Shown piece by piece: positions 1 through 49,496 of a stretch of 64,000 nt of DNA. The stretch comes from Xenopus tropicalis. Lineage: Eukaryota > Chordata > Amphibia > Anura > Pipidae. Location: positions 138,821,506 to 138,885,505 of the forward strand of contig NC_030681.2 in the NCBI RefSeq assembly GCF_000004195.4, read 5' to 3'. The notes beneath the pieces are model-generated. The model saw only the letters and a program-made list of their open reading frames with translations, searched no databases and was not told the DNA's origin. The position numbers were made by a program, and so were the translations under genes. Positions within the stretch are counted from its first letter, which is position 1; each line of letters begins with the position of its first letter.

Positions 1-282
1 ATACTCTGCCTGCCCTACCCTGTCTGTGTGTGCCATACTCTGCCTTCCCTATGCTGCCTGTGTGTGCCACAGTCTGCCTGCCCTATGCTGCCTGTGTGTG
101 CCATAGTCTGCCTGCCCCATGCTGCCTGTGTGTGCCATACTCTGTCTGCCCTATGCTGCCTGTGTGTGCAAACTCTGCCTGCCCTATGCTGCCTGTGTGT
201 GCCATACTCTGCCTGCCCTATGCTGCCTGTGTGTGCCATACTCTGCTTGCCCTACGCTGCCTGTTTGTGCCAAACTCTGCGG
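1..282. repeat. 34-bp tandem repeat, about 8 copies
   Basis: The unit contains CTGCCTGCCCTATGCTGCCT and recurs every 34 bp (once 33). It gives rise to spurious Cys-rich open frames on both strands. The unit also occurs inside the hAT element at 15939-16754. Confidence 0.9.
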
Positions 283-542
283 GAGATAAACCTGGCAGGG
301 GTTTATTCCAGAAGTTTGTTAGCATTTGGAAATAGTTGTTAACTTTTTCACATATGAGCTCCAACCACTTGTCTTTTTGGTGTGCTACCAATATTAATAT
401 GGATATGGTTTAAAAAATGTCTGTGTTAACATTGTTGTGGTTTAAAACAGGGAGTGGTCAAAACTGGCTTCCATTATTGGCCCTCCACCACGTAGGCTAG
501 AAAAATTCTGGCACTCGGTACCACAGAAGTTGGACAGCACTG
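1..542. mobile_element. hAT-like element carrying a 34-bp minisatellite (left-truncated by window edge)
   Basis: Ends at 542 with AGAAGTTGGACAGCACTG, the reverse complement of the terminus of the complete hAT element at 15939-16754. It includes the same 34-bp tandem unit. The other end lies outside the window. Assigned to hAT through the complete copy, which has an 8-bp target duplication. Confidence 0.75.
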
Positions 543-659
543 GTCTGGAGAGAGCAAATCATCAGCCATCTTAATAATAGGGACCTTAATGTTGCCGTTA
601 ATATATTGCATATGCCCACATTATGTGTACTTCATGAGAATGGCTCGCACCATACTTAC

Positions 660-37224
<36,565 letters not shown>

Positions 37225-37265
37225 TCAGGAATGTATGGCTCATACAGTTTCACAATGAAATGCAG

Positions 37266-37709
37266 TACAGGTATCGGACCCCTTATCCGGAAACATGTTA
37301 TCCAGAAAGCTCCGAATTACGGAAAGCCCATCTCCCATAGACTCCATTTTAATCAAATAATTCAGAATTTTAAAACTGATTTCCTTTTTCTCTGTAGTAA
37401 TAAAACAGTACCTGTACTTGATCCCAACTAAGATATAATTACCCCTTATTGGGGGCAGAACAGCCCTATTGGGTTTATTTCATGGTTAAATGATTCCCTT
37501 TTCTCTGTAATAATAAAACAGTACCTGTAATTGATCCCAACTAAGATATAATTAATCCTTATTGGATGCAAAACAATCTTATTGGGGTAAATTAATGTTT
37601 TATAGATTTTTTAGCAGACTTAAGGTATGGAGATCCAAATTACGGAAAGACCCCTTATCCGGAATACCCTTGGTCCCGAGAATTCTGGATAACGGGTCCT
37701 ATACCTGTA
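37266..37709. mobile_element. TA-flanked MITE with two internal units
   Basis: Ends TACAGGTATCGGACCCCTTA and GGATAACGGGTCCTATACCTGTA form inverted repeats with TA at both flanks. The internal CAGTACCTGTA block occurs at 37406 and 37519, a spacing of 113 bp. It lies 68 bp upstream of exon 2. Confidence 0.88.
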
Positions 37710-38562
37710 CATGTGAACATTTTGTGTCTGACATTTTTCATTCATTTCTACCATTTCTGGCCATTGAGCCTGTCTTTCATCAGCTTTTATTGGCTGTTGT
37801 ATGGCCACCTATACTGGCCCTTACAGAGTTGAGCCATTTATTCTGCTAAAGGCAAGCTTTTGTGTTTCAGGGCTGACTTTCTGAAGTTTCTGGACTGCTC
37901 AGGTGCCTATGGGCACATACGTAGCGTTGGAGAACTCTTGACAGAAAGAGTTTTTTAAAACATCTACCCATATGTTAAAAAAAAGAAAAATGTGTATATA
38001 GGTCGTTAGGAGGCAAAAGGTTAAACAAGAGATCCCAGCTATACTGATTAGTAATGTGTGGGTCAGCAAATGGTCAGCCTGTGCCTGCCCTTAATGGGCT
38101 TCCTACAACATGACCCGGCGCGCCATCATTACTTATTTACCGACAAAGACCCGCCCATCTCGGACACTTCCAAAGGGTGGAGCAAACAAGTATATAAATG
38201 GTCAGGTGAAAGGTGACTGGAGGATAACTAGTGAAGGGGTTTGGCCATACTTACATCACAGATTGCCTGCCATCTGAACCTGCCTGATCTACATGTGCTA
38301 TGGTTTTTGGCTTTGGTCTTTATGTATGCAGGAACATAAAGGAATATTGTGCATATTTCTGCCCATGATTCCTCAAAGGGACAAATCATAGACTACACTA
38401 CAAATGTTTTCTTTTTTCTAGTTGCTTTCTATTTTCTATAATTTCTAAAATAGCTTTAAAAAAAATGTACAAAAGCCAAGAGTGGCAAACATTAGCAAAG
38501 CCTGCTGAGCACGCTCAGTAAGGGCTGAAGCTGCATTCAATCTAACGAGTGTTGTAACCTCG

Positions 38563-39455
38563 TACAGGTATGGGATCCCTTATCTGGAAACCCATTATCC
38601 AGAAAGCTCCGAATTACAGAAAGCCTGTCTCCCATAGACTTCATTTTAATCAAATAATTCAAATTTTTAAAACTGTTTTCCCTTTTCTCTGTAATAATAA
38701 AACAGTACCTGTACTTGATCCCAACTAAGATATAATTACCCCTTATTGGGGCAGAACAGTCCTATTGGGTTTATTTCATGGTTAAATGATTCCCTTTTCT
38801 CTGTAATAATAAAACAGTACCTGTACTTGATCCCAACTAAGATATAATTACCCCTTATTGGGGCAGAACAGCCCTATTGGGTTTATTTCATGGTTAAATG
38901 ATTCCCTTTTCTCTGTAATAATAAAACAGTACCTGTACTTGATCCCAACTAAGATATAATTACCCCTTATTGGGGGCAGAACAGCCCTATTGGGTTTATT
39001 TAATGGTTAAATGATTCCCTTTTCTCTGTAATAATAAAACAGTACCTGTACTTGATCCCAACTAAGATATAATTACCCCTTATTGGGGGCAGAACAGTCC
39101 TATTGGGTTTATTTCATGGTTAAAGGATTCCCTTTTCTCTGTAATAATAAAACAGTACCTGTACTTGATCCCAACTAAGATATAATTACCCCTTATTGGT
39201 GGCAGAACAGCCCTATTGGGTTTATTTCATGGTTAAATGATTCCCTTTTCTCTGTAATAATAAAACAGTACCTGTACTTGATCCCAACTAAGAAATAATT
39301 AATCCTTATTGAGGCAAAACAATCCTATTGGGTTTGATTAATGGTATATTTATTTTTTAGTAGACTTAAGGTATAGAGATCCAAATTACGGAAAGATCCC
39401 TTATCCGGAATACCCTTGGTCCCGGGCATTCTGGATAATGGGTCCTATACCTGTA
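38563..39455. mobile_element. TA-flanked MITE with six internal units
   Basis: Same termini as 37266-37709 (TACAGGTATGGGATCCC; GGGTCCTATACCTGTA). Internal CAGTACCTGTACTTGATCCC starts at 38703, 38815, 38927, 39040, 39153 and 39266, i.e. a 112-113 bp tandem unit. Confidence 0.92.
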
Positions 39456-40327
39456 TAAAACTAAATATTAATACTAATTTTACTAATACTAATTTTACAA
39501 AGTGCCCCTTTGAATGAGGGTTAAACTCTCTCACGGTTGCAATGCTATGTGCATGTGGTTGTGCTATGAGAAGGTTCTCACTGTCCCAGAGCCAAAAGAA
39601 ACTGTGTGTAACAGCCACAGATAATACAGACAGCGAGGGAAAATATGAGTTGAGTGAGATGTTTTACCCCCCCCCCCCCCAACCAGGAAACAAAAGCCCC
39701 TCTCCTACAGCTGCACACACATGAGCGATTTCACCCGTTACTTCCTGTGCAGCCGCACTAGCAACCCACTTCTACTTCCACAATACCGGCTCCACCTTAT
39801 GATTTTCCTGTCTAAGAAACAGAAGTGTCATTTGTTCCGCAGACTCGTCACAGTCTCACAGAAAGGCCATCTAATAACCACCAGGGGTTAAACGGCCAGA
39901 CAGCTGTGTAAGGAAAATGTAGAAAAGTTCGGCAAGGTTACACCTTGGGCACGCTGCCTGCCGTACCTGCAATCATTAGATAATATTAAACTGCTCCAGG
40001 CAAGAGCTTTTTATAGCATCCCCACCCACCTAGCTTACATTAACCCATGGGCCGTGCCTAGAAAAGGAAAAGTGAAAGCACGCCAGCAGCAAAATCCAAC
40101 ATAGGAAAAGGGTTTTCTGAAGAAGATGCTCAGAAAGGTGCATAAAAAGCAGGCCCACCTTGAAGCCCACCCCCAGCAGAAAAACAATGAAAAAGTGCAC
40201 TGTGGGTTGTAGCAAATGAACAATGTATATAGGAAAAGCAACCATGCACAAAAGCACAAAACCAAAGGAGATTTTACAAACTTTGGGGGAAAAGCCCTCT
40301 AGGCGGTTTAGAAATGGAGAACACTTA
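39456..40327. other. Noncoding stretch upstream of exon 2
   Basis: A C(13) run near 39667. No open frame or repeat with clear ends. Confidence 0.4.
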
Positions 40328-40544
40328 GGGGCACATTTATAAGAATGTGAGCTTAAAGCTTAATACATAAAAATTCACCCACATTCTATCCATTCCTATG
40401 GGATTTTTAGAAGCATATTTAGCAAATAATGAACTCTAACTTTCCCCCATTGATAATTATGCTTTTAAAAATCCCACAGGAATGAATAGAACGTGGGTGA
40501 GTTTTATATTGAGCTCTAAACTCACATTTTGATAAATCTGCCCC
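40328..40544. mobile_element. Palindromic MITE (GGGGCACATTTAT type)
   Basis: GGGGCACATTTATAAGAATG pairs with TTTTGATAAATCTGCCCC. Inner CACCCACATTCTATCCATTC pairs with GAATGAATAGAACGTGGGTG. Confidence 0.85.
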
Positions 40545-40786
40545 CTGCTACAGCCAACCCGATGCTGCTCAGACTCTGACGAGAGGGTGTACGCATACTA
40601 CCACCACAACTATGTGTGCATGTGGGGGATAAGGGTGCAGGGGTGAGGTGGCTGGTCAAATTGCCTAGGGTGCCCAGCTGGCTTATGTAGAAGGGCAAAT
40701 TGTCCATCCCCTAGATTTAGCTGAGGTGTACAGGAAAAGCATAGTTACAGAATGTGGGGCTTAACTAGAACTATCCCCTAGGTCAG

Positions 40787-40870
40787 GGCTGTCCAACTGG
40801 AGGACTGAGGGCCACATGTGGCACTCTGAATGACATTTTTATGGAGCCCAGTCTTGACAGATTCTTTGTA
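40787..40870. mobile_element. hAT-like left-end fragment
   Basis: CAGGGCTGTCCAACTGGAGG followed by GGGCCACATGTGGCACTC resembles the hAT end family at 15939. No matching right end. Confidence 0.4.
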
Positions 40871-41475
40871 TGTTCCATCCTTTACTATAATCAAGCCTTA
40901 AAACACGTTTTGCATGTAAATGTGTAAATGTAGATGTGTGTTTTTCTCGAAGATGGTTCCTGGCGAGATTCATTTTCTTATTGGCCATGGATACCAGGAC
41001 AAATCAGGCAGCTTTGCAGCGTTACAGTCAATGTACAGAGCTGAATCACAAACAGGGGAGAATGTCCTGTGTTAGCACATAGTGTGCTTCTGACCGAAGC
41101 CAAAGCAGTGCAGACAAGCCACTTGGGGCAATAAAAAGCAGATTGCTTCAGATGTATATGGCAGGGAGCCCTGCTAGTACTAACACAGGGAACAGCACTG
41201 CTAGGAATATGCAGCTCTGCTTTCTTTCATACTGTATGAGGCCTTGCCCATATAGACGTATTCATACGGGGAGAAGCCAGATCTCCGACTACTGTAGTTA
41301 CTAACCATTGCATCATTCTGCAGTTTTTCTTGCAATGATATCTGGAAGGTCCCTGGCAGGATACTGGCCAGATAGAGCATCAGTTTTGGAATATGGTCCA
41401 ATAAGCTGCTGACTCTGTCTGAAGTAGGCACTGCTAACGTCAGGCCAGGCTTGCCCACCTAAATGGCATAACCCT

Positions 41476-42912
41476 ATGGGGGGAATTCAGAAAAGTGGTG
41501 ATATCAAGACAAAAAAAAAGTGGAGATTGATATAATGGATTATCCGCCTTATTCACAAACCTCTGCCTCCACTTTGGTGAATTTGTCTTTCAAACAGATC
41601 GTTTTCAGATAGTGGAGGGAATACACAAAAGTGGAGTTAGCCCTTTTTTGGAGTAAAAATGGTGGTAAAACTGGTGTAAAACATTTTCTCCATATTCAAA
41701 CAGAAATCTGCCCAAATTCCGACTCAACCACCACTTTTCAGTTTTTGGTGAAATACAGACAGTGTACAGACACTTTTGTGAATTTGTCTTTAAAACAAAA
41801 TTTAAATGACATTTTTAAAATGGAGTAGAGCCCTTCTGGTTTTCTCCGTTTCACCCAGTCTCCATTTCACGCCTCTTGTAGGAGCCCCATTGGAGGCTCA
41901 TTAGAATATTTTTGGGGATTAGCAGCCTATTGTTAGGGGACAAGTTTCTGTCTAAATCAAGAACAATAGGTGCAAAAAGCCTCTAACATTTTATAAATAA
42001 GTAAACCATTGATAAAACAATATTATATGCTAGTTTTAGCTTAAATGTATGATGCAATAATAATGTTTTAAGTGAATATATTGTATAAAGTTTTATTTAA
42101 AGGAAAAGTAAAGCCTCCCAGGCAAATTCTTAGTTTAGCAGCAATGTACCCTCTTTAATCACTTCACTGACACTTGCTCCAACTTATCTGTGTCCCCATC
42201 CAGAACTATAGAGATGCTTGGCAGCTTTTCCCCCCACCTTTAGCTGCGTCCCTTCTGTTCCCAGCAGCCATCTAGGTGATCAGCAAACTGCACATACACA
42301 CTGGCACCCAAACTAGGATACTGGGGTACTGTGAATTCAAGGTTGGACTGGCACAACTGGGCCCTGGAGAAAAATCTGGTGGGCCCCTTTTCATCGGGCA
42401 TGTTGGTGGGCGGGCCGGATTGCTGTCGACCAGTAATCAGTAGAGGGTTAGAGAAGTAGTGTGGTGACAGGGTGTGGACCCTTGATTGACGTTTTCCCAT
42501 GAAGTGAATCAAGGGTCCTTAAATCTTGTTACAGAAGTGGAATTACACAGAAATTTAGAAAACATTAGTCCTGACAAAAAATTAAGAATAGTTTTCAAAC
42601 TAAAATTCCCCTTCAGAAAATGCCCCTATTGCGAAATGACAGCAAATGAAATGCAAAATCCTGCTGGTAAAATCATTATTACAGGTCTCATGTAGACGTG
42701 GGACTGGGTTTGATGGCACAGACCAGTCTATTAAGAGTTAAAGAAAAATTCATAATAAATTGACGCTTAAATGACATCTAAGACAAAATTGTCTGTTTAA
42801 AGGACAAATTCACAAGTGTGGAGCTAGAGGTCTGTGAATATGGCTGAATAACTGACAAATCTATCTCCACTTTTATTTTGTCTCAATATCGCCACTTTTG
42901 TGAATTCTCCCC
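41476..42912. mobile_element. 1.4-kb element with 37-bp terminal inverted repeats
   Basis: GGGGGAATTCAGAAAAGTGG (then TGATATCAAGACAAAA) pairs with TTTTGTCTCAATATCGCCAC (then TTTTGTGAATTCTCCCC). Subterminal CACAAAAGTGGAG-type motifs recur inside. There is no transposase-like frame and no clear target duplication. Confidence 0.65.
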
Positions 42913-43483
42913 TTTATCTTTAGGCAAACAGACATACCAAGAGACGCATTAGCTGCTCTCATCCCAAACAGAGCTTAGTCGAGTGGGCCAAGGCTGGTGG
43001 TCCAGGCATCAGCTCTAAGAGCATAAATTAGTGGAGACCAGGCTGCCAGCGCATTGTATCAATTAGTCTTGATTACATTTGGCTCACGGTGCGCTGCTGA
43101 CGCGGTAAGCCTCTACAAAGACAGGCGCGATTCTCTGCATGCCACTGTATGTTTGTCCTGTGCTTGGAAGGGTGCCAGTGCACGCCAACAGTACAATAAC
43201 ACGGCTATCTTGATGCAAACCACACACAGCCCTGGTGCATTATGCAAGAAAGCACAGAGGGGGTGCTCCATTCTGTCAGCTGGAGCAGGAAACATGCCAG
43301 GAACGCACAGCTATCTCCTTTAGCAGAGGCTCTAAAGGGGAAATCAGCACCATAATTGAATAGGGTTACCATATATTCCCCTTAAACACGCAAAATATGG
43401 CAGCACATTGCAATATCTGCAATGAGCGTTACTTTCCAATCAGTAGCCCTTCAGCAGTTGTTCAACAGGGCAGCACTAAGGAT
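42913..43483. other. Noncoding stretch
   Basis: No gene or repeat recognised. Confidence 0.4.
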
Positions 43484-43850
43484 AAATGTGCTGGCTGGGG
43501 GAAGAGTACTAAATGACAGAAAAGACAAATTTAATAGCTAGACACAAAGTACTAAATAACAATGAGGATGAAAGAATAGTACTAAATGGCAGTGAGGATG
43601 AATGTACTGGCTAGGAGTAGGATACTAAATGGCAGTTAGGATAAATGCACTGGCTAGGCGCTGGCTAGGGTCAAAGAGTACTAAATGGCAGTGAGGATGA
43701 ATGTACTGGCTAGGGTACTAAATGGCAGGATAAATGCACTGGCTAGGTGCTGGCTAGGGTCACAGAGTACTAAATGGCAGGGCGGGTAAAAGTGTTGGCT
43801 AGGGTCAAAACGTACTAAATAGCAGTGAGGATGAATGTGCTGGCTACCAT
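43484..43850. repeat. Degenerate minisatellite
   Basis: Irregularly spaced repeats of TACTAAATGGCAGTGAGGAT and GAATGTACTGGCTAGG, about 7-8 copies, with internal deletions. Confidence 0.75.
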
Positions 43851-45950
43851 TTTCGCATGGAACTCAAGGAACACATTGCACCTAAGTTGTTGTTCCCTAT
43901 AAAATTAGTTTCCATTTGGCTTTTCTTTTAATGCATAATTTCCTAATCCGCAATTTCCTTTTAGTGTGGATATCGGAACTACATTTACAAAAAAAAAGTA
44001 CACAACTTGGAAAAAACTATTTTCATAATAAAATACAGGTAAGGGACTGGTGCAGCAAAATTATATTTCTGGTTACTTCCTCGCGAGAGGCTGTTCGCTT
44101 AATGGGCTACCATATCCTTGAATTTTCCAGTAGAACTGGGCTTAGTACAGTAATAGTTCAGGCATCTTTTTTAAAACAAACACCATAACGAGGGATGTCA
44201 TTTAAAGCTCCTTTGAGCTTGCCATACCCACAATGGTATCATGTCACAACCCTTGAGTTTTGCATCTGCAGCCTGCGTTGCAGCAGAATAAGGGCTATAA
44301 TACATGGTGCAACTTGTCAGGGCTACAAAGTGCCAGAAAATACTCTACCATGGTCATTATGTACTATATATAATTTTACCCTCTTCCACCTAACAATTGC
44401 CTAAGGGAATTGTTTTTTTTTTTTTTTTTGGTTTTTTTTTTTAAATGTGTGGGGAAATTTAGTAAACAAAGTTTGCTGCAGTCAGCCCCTCACAGTAACC
44501 AATCAGATGCTTTCTTACATTTCTCTTACTGCAGCAGACCAGGAAATGCTGAATGGTTGCTATGGGAACCAAAACCTGAAAAAAACTTAGGACAGGTAAA
44601 TCCGCCCCACTAACTAGGAATCCATAAAAATATGCTAATACATATTACAGAAAGAAAGATAGAATTTATTCTTGGATCACAAACCATTTGCTTTCCACAG
44701 GGACAAAAATTAACTCTTCTATGATTGGGATGCTGAAAATGTAACAGAAAATTGAAAAAAAAATAAGGTGAAACTCTAAATCCGGAAATTACTTGAAACT
44801 AGAGCATCTATGCAGGGAAAAGGGAACAGCACTTATCAATTGTTTTTTTAATTGCCCCAGTTTCATCAGTGCTGCAGAATTCTATCATATTTGGCTGGCT
44901 GTATCCCCATAGGATAGGAATATCCTACACTTATATAAATATTTCCCTGCATAGTCTGATAATTACTAGACTTAGTGGGTAGTTTAATGAGATCAGTGGG
45001 ATGCAGAATCGTCTTCTAAGGGAGATCTTGAGGGAGAACAGACATTAATTTATAGAGGCAGAATGAACGTTGACCCACTGACATGCCTGAAAAATATCCC
45101 CTGCAGGGGCAGATTCATGGGCTACAGGCCGGGCAGCCCCACTCTCTCCTCCAATGAGAAGTGGCTGGTTCATGCCCAACTTGCTGCAGCCTCTGCAGTT
45201 CAGTGCAGGCAAACGGCACGTGGAGCAGTTTGGAGCTTGTGGATGGGGGGCAGAGTGATTAAAATCAGCCCTACATTAACTTTGAATTCATGTATTAAAA
45301 CACATGAACCACTTTCTGCCTATTTAAAATTTAACAGAGAGGCAAGTTGGAGCATTTGCCCATGGTGCCATTGCCCTTAGGAGACATGTGCTCTGATCCA
45401 CAAACATCAGTGCCGCTTGCAGAGGATGCTGAGAAGCAAAAGGCTGAAGCTGCCATTCTTACTGTGTATTAAGAGAAGTTACAACCTGATTTTTAAGCAC
45501 AATAATAACTAAACAGACAGGTCTGACAAAATATTTTGATGTGTGACCCTATTTGCTTTAGCTTATAGAACCTGCACTCTGATTGGGGGAAGCAATACTA
45601 TTTTGATAGCAAGTGCTATACCTAACAAACAAGTAGGTGTTTCTAATTTTGTATTTTTCTCATTATGATAATTCACCCTATTCTGGATCTTTACAGCCTG
45701 CAGCTCACAATCCTGCCTGGTTGTCGAGGGGTCCCTGCCCCAGGCAAAAAAAACAAAGACTGGCTGTGGGGCTTTGAAGCAGACATATACGATAAACGGA
45801 AAAAAAACTCTAATATTGTAGGCAATTATGAATAATATATGGTGCTGGTTAAAACTTTGGGCTAAAAATTAATCCTTTCTGTAAAAATGGCCCCTTTATT
45901 GGAGCTCACAATAGATCCTCTCAGGTCCCTGTCTGCGTTTCAAATTAGGG
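43851..45950. other. Noncoding stretch
   Basis: A T-rich homopolymer at 44411-44442 and a possible palindromic repeat around 44450-44610 (CAGTAACCAATCAGATGC / ATGGTTGCTATGGGAACC). Otherwise nothing recognised. Confidence 0.4.
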
Positions 45951-45959
45951 GTGGGTGTG

Positions 45960-46200
45960 TCCTAATGGTCCCTGCCAAAAGCACAATAGGAGGGGGGGAT
46001 AGCCAATCACAAACCTACAAGCAAAGATAAGCTTCAGCTTCCCATCAGATCAGCCTAGCTGCTGATTGGTTCCTATCCTACACTGCAGTGTGCTTTGAGA
46101 CGCCGGCCCCCCTGCACACCCTGGGAAAGGAGGCAGCAGGAAGTGGAACAGATGGGCGGGACTAGTGGCATTTTTGCCGAAATTTTCAATAAGTTAGCCT
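45960..46200. repeat. Interspersed repeat, inverted relative to 28220-28440
   Basis: CTGATTGGTTCCTATCCTAC, GGCCCCCCTGCACACCCTGG and ACAGATGGGCGGGACTAGTG are shared with the other copy. Confidence 0.6.
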
Positions 46201-47159
46201 GAAACACTACTGTCTATATTTAGATGCATAAAATTTATTGGCATAATATTGTTTTTAACACAAAACATCCCATTTTATCTTGTCAAACTGTTATTTTTCT
46301 TTTCAGGCCAGCTCCTATTCATGTTTTTATATTTTTATTTTACAAGTTCTTACAAATACATGGTACAACTGACTGTCGGCCGCTATATGTCAAAAATTGA
46401 ACAGCACAGATTTAACCATGTTTCCTCACAGGTTGCTTCCCAGTATCAGGGTGTGTTTCTGAGATGGACACAAATATCCCAACACTTGCCAAATAAACCA
46501 GAAGGAAACCATAGGAGGAAGTGGCATTTTGATCACTGCACATAGGAAGGAAAGGGTTACGTTCACCTAAAATGAACCTTTAGTGTGATGGAGATATGAA
46601 GGCATTAAAAATTGCTCTCTATTTTTTAGACTAGCGTTAACAAGGCTTAGGTCAGTGCCACTGGCCACCAGAAAGGAGATCACTGCTGATATTATATTGT
46701 TATCCTTGGACTTGTTTTATTGTCCAAGCCCTCTCATATCCATCTCTGTGCAAGTCTTTTATGCCACTGCATAGCTTTTCATTATAAGTGAAACCCTAGT
46801 AACCAGAGAATATGTAAATTCCAAACTGCAAGCTGCACAAAAGAAAATAAAGTAATCCAAAACCCACAAAGAATATACAAATAAAAACAAAAAGCAAGTT
46901 GTGCTATCATTACAGAGATCAACCATACTGCTTTCCCACCCAAAAAAATTATATTAAGACCCTTCTAGCTGGCAAAAACAGAAGGTGCCGCTCTTTACTG
47001 ATTTATATAGAATAAATATAGATTGTATAAAAATATGGATAAAATCTGGGTCTGATTTACTAATGCAGGACTAGTAAAAATGCATCATTGTACCCAGTGC
47101 AAGCTGCCACTAAAGAAATCTGCACCCACTATATGGTCTTTATTTTTTATTTGTGTTTT

Positions 47160-47500
47160 TTGCATTATTTAGGTTTTTATTCAGCAACTCTCTAGTTTGG
47201 AATTTTGCCTATGGATGGTAGGCAAATTACCCCAGCAACTAGGCAGTGATTTGAATGAGAAACTGAAATATAAATTAGTATATAAATAAGTATTAATAGA
47301 AAAATATGAAATAAAAAGTAACAACAATAATACTGTAGCCTCAAAGAGCAATAGCTTTTTGGCTGCCGAGGACAGTGACCCCCATTTAAAAGCTGGAAAG
47401 ATGTAGTAGAGGAAGGCAAATAATTCAAAAATGATAAAAAATAAAGAATGAAAACTGATTGAAAAGTCGATAGGGATAGGCCATTCTATAACATACTGTG
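47160..47500. mobile_element. AACCACCCC-family interspersed repeat, partial
   Basis: Contains ACTGTAGCCTCAAAGAGC, TTTTTGGCTGCCGAGGACAG and GATAGGCCATTCTATAACAT; the terminal part is missing. Confidence 0.6.
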
Positions 47501-48325
47501 TGCGCATAAAGGACCTTATGTACTATGTGTATGCCCTCATACATAACATTCTATACAAGGGGGAAAAAGAAATGCTTGTTACTAAACTGGCTATGGTGGC
47601 TCTATGAGTGGGCAGCTCCCATAGGGAGGGTATAGAGCACTGCTGCCCCCACCCATGTTACTTTCCATCAGCCTTCCCTCCAGCCGCCATGCATTACTTT
47701 TTGATCTTGATTCAAGAAATGCTAACTATTTCCTTCATCTCTCCCAGCAACTCACCATCTCTCCTGCTGCTGGCGCTGCTGGTTTTGAATATCAGTCGAT
47801 CTGGTCGTGTTTTATGGTTGTTTCCTTAATGCAAAATCTCACAGTGGAGAAGACAGTATGTCTGGAAACACTTTAGTTGCCAAGAATCTAACAAGCCACC
47901 TGTACCAGTGCTAGGCAACCTGCTGCCTCCAGATACCATGCTGCTGTGTATTATACACATGCATTAGATGATATGGAAAATAATAATGTGCATGATAGTG
48001 TTATGGGAACAGGGGACCTCACCAGGGGCAGATGGCTTTCAGTATATTTCTATTAGGACAACTTGCTAAAAGTCAGGCTATTGGGGAGTCCAGGGGCAGA
48101 AGGATTCACATACACAGGTGCTAGTTCAGTTATCCACAGCAACCAATAAGGTATGTGCTTTTATAATCTGCAGTGGTCTGATCAAATCTGCTTGCTGACT
48201 GGTTGCTGTGGGTAAAGGCAATCCTCAAACTCCATTGACATGGACTGAATGGACCTATTAATATTTTATAGGTTTAATGGGGATATTTACCTTTGAGCTA
48301 AATTTCAGTATGATGTCTGCGGTAG

Positions 48326-48711
48326 CATTCTGGGACAATTTGCAACTGGTCTTCATTTTTTATTACTTATTTTTGTTAATAAAAAATATGGAGTTTTAGC
48401 AGCTATCTGGTTGCTATGGTCAAAATTACTTTAGTAACCAGGGAGTGGTTTGAATGAGAGGCTGGTATATGAATAGGAGAAGACCTGAATAGAAAAATAA
48501 GTTATAAAAAGTAACAATAACAATAAAACTGTAGCCTCACAGAGCAATAGATTTTTGGCTGCCGGGGTCAGTGATCCCTATTTGAAAGCTGCAACAAGGC
48601 AAATAGTTCAAAAACTATAAAAAATAAATAATGAAGACCAACTGGAAAGTTGCTTAGAATTGACTAATCTTTAACATACTAAAAGATTACTTAAAGGTGA
48701 ACCACCCCTTT
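48326..48711. mobile_element. AACCACCCC-family interspersed repeat
   Basis: From CATTCTGGGACAATTTGC to TTAAAGGTGAACCACCCCTT. Best-preserved copy of the family also seen at 10216, 31244, 47160 and 62658. Confidence 0.72.
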
Positions 48712-49135
48712 CACAAAATGTTGAATACGGTCTGTTAAACCCCAGGAATTTACACTTGCATGCTATCTGCATCATATTTGATCTTTTGGAGACATAAATC
48801 ACATGTTAAAATGTATCCTAACATGCCTGAATGGCAGTGCTAATTTTACAGGGGATGGGGGGGGGTCAAGGAAACCAAATACAAGATGGAAGGGTGCACC
48901 TTTGTCAAAATAATCTAAGTGTGAAATGCATCCGCCCTTTGTTGCCATGTTGTTCTTTACAAGCTCAGCAGCTGTCCTCCTCCTATCCAATAAATGTGCC
49001 CTATGGGTGCCCCACACTGCCAGGTGCAGAACTATCAGAAAGTGTAGCTCCATCAGCCAATAATAAAATTCCTGTCCGTGAAAAGTGAGGTCCTTGTGGG
49101 CATATATCATTCAAGACCCACCCCCGCTGTACCTC

Positions 49136-49430
49136 TTAAGGTGGCCATACAAGCACAGATATCGGACAAAACAAGGGTTAGTACAATGTGCAATGCATGT
49201 ACAGTGGGAAATGAGGTGACCAATATCAGCAACAGCCTTGGAAATCGGCCGTCTTGCCCAACATCAGCAAGACACTAATGCTGAGTAGTCAGATAGAGGT
49301 AGGATTCTTTTGTTTCCACCTGCATATCTGACGGTTCAGATCTTAACGTTAGCAATGAAAATGTAGATCTTTCCTGTGACCAATGGTCGCAGAAAAGATT
49401 GTAATAGTAACACGATTGGCCACTTTTAGG
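49136..49430. mobile_element. Palindromic MITE (GGTGGCCATAC family), diverged
   Basis: TTAAGGTGGCCATACAAGC at one end and ACGATTGGCCACTTTTAG at the other. Internal CATATCTGACGGTTCAGATC is shared with 26464-26790. Confidence 0.72.
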
Positions 49431-49496
49431 GAACCGCTATTTCCAGTCTGCGGCTGCTTTTCCTATATCTGATTTCATTTTATGAGTTATAGGGCG

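Noticed and set aside
28..342. Cys-rich frames at the left edge on both strands
   Set aside because: Translations of the 34-bp tandem repeat in several frames.
40030..40265. Overlapping hydrophobic minus-strand frames
   Set aside because: About 75 codons in two frames at once, with no family resemblance; consistent with chance.
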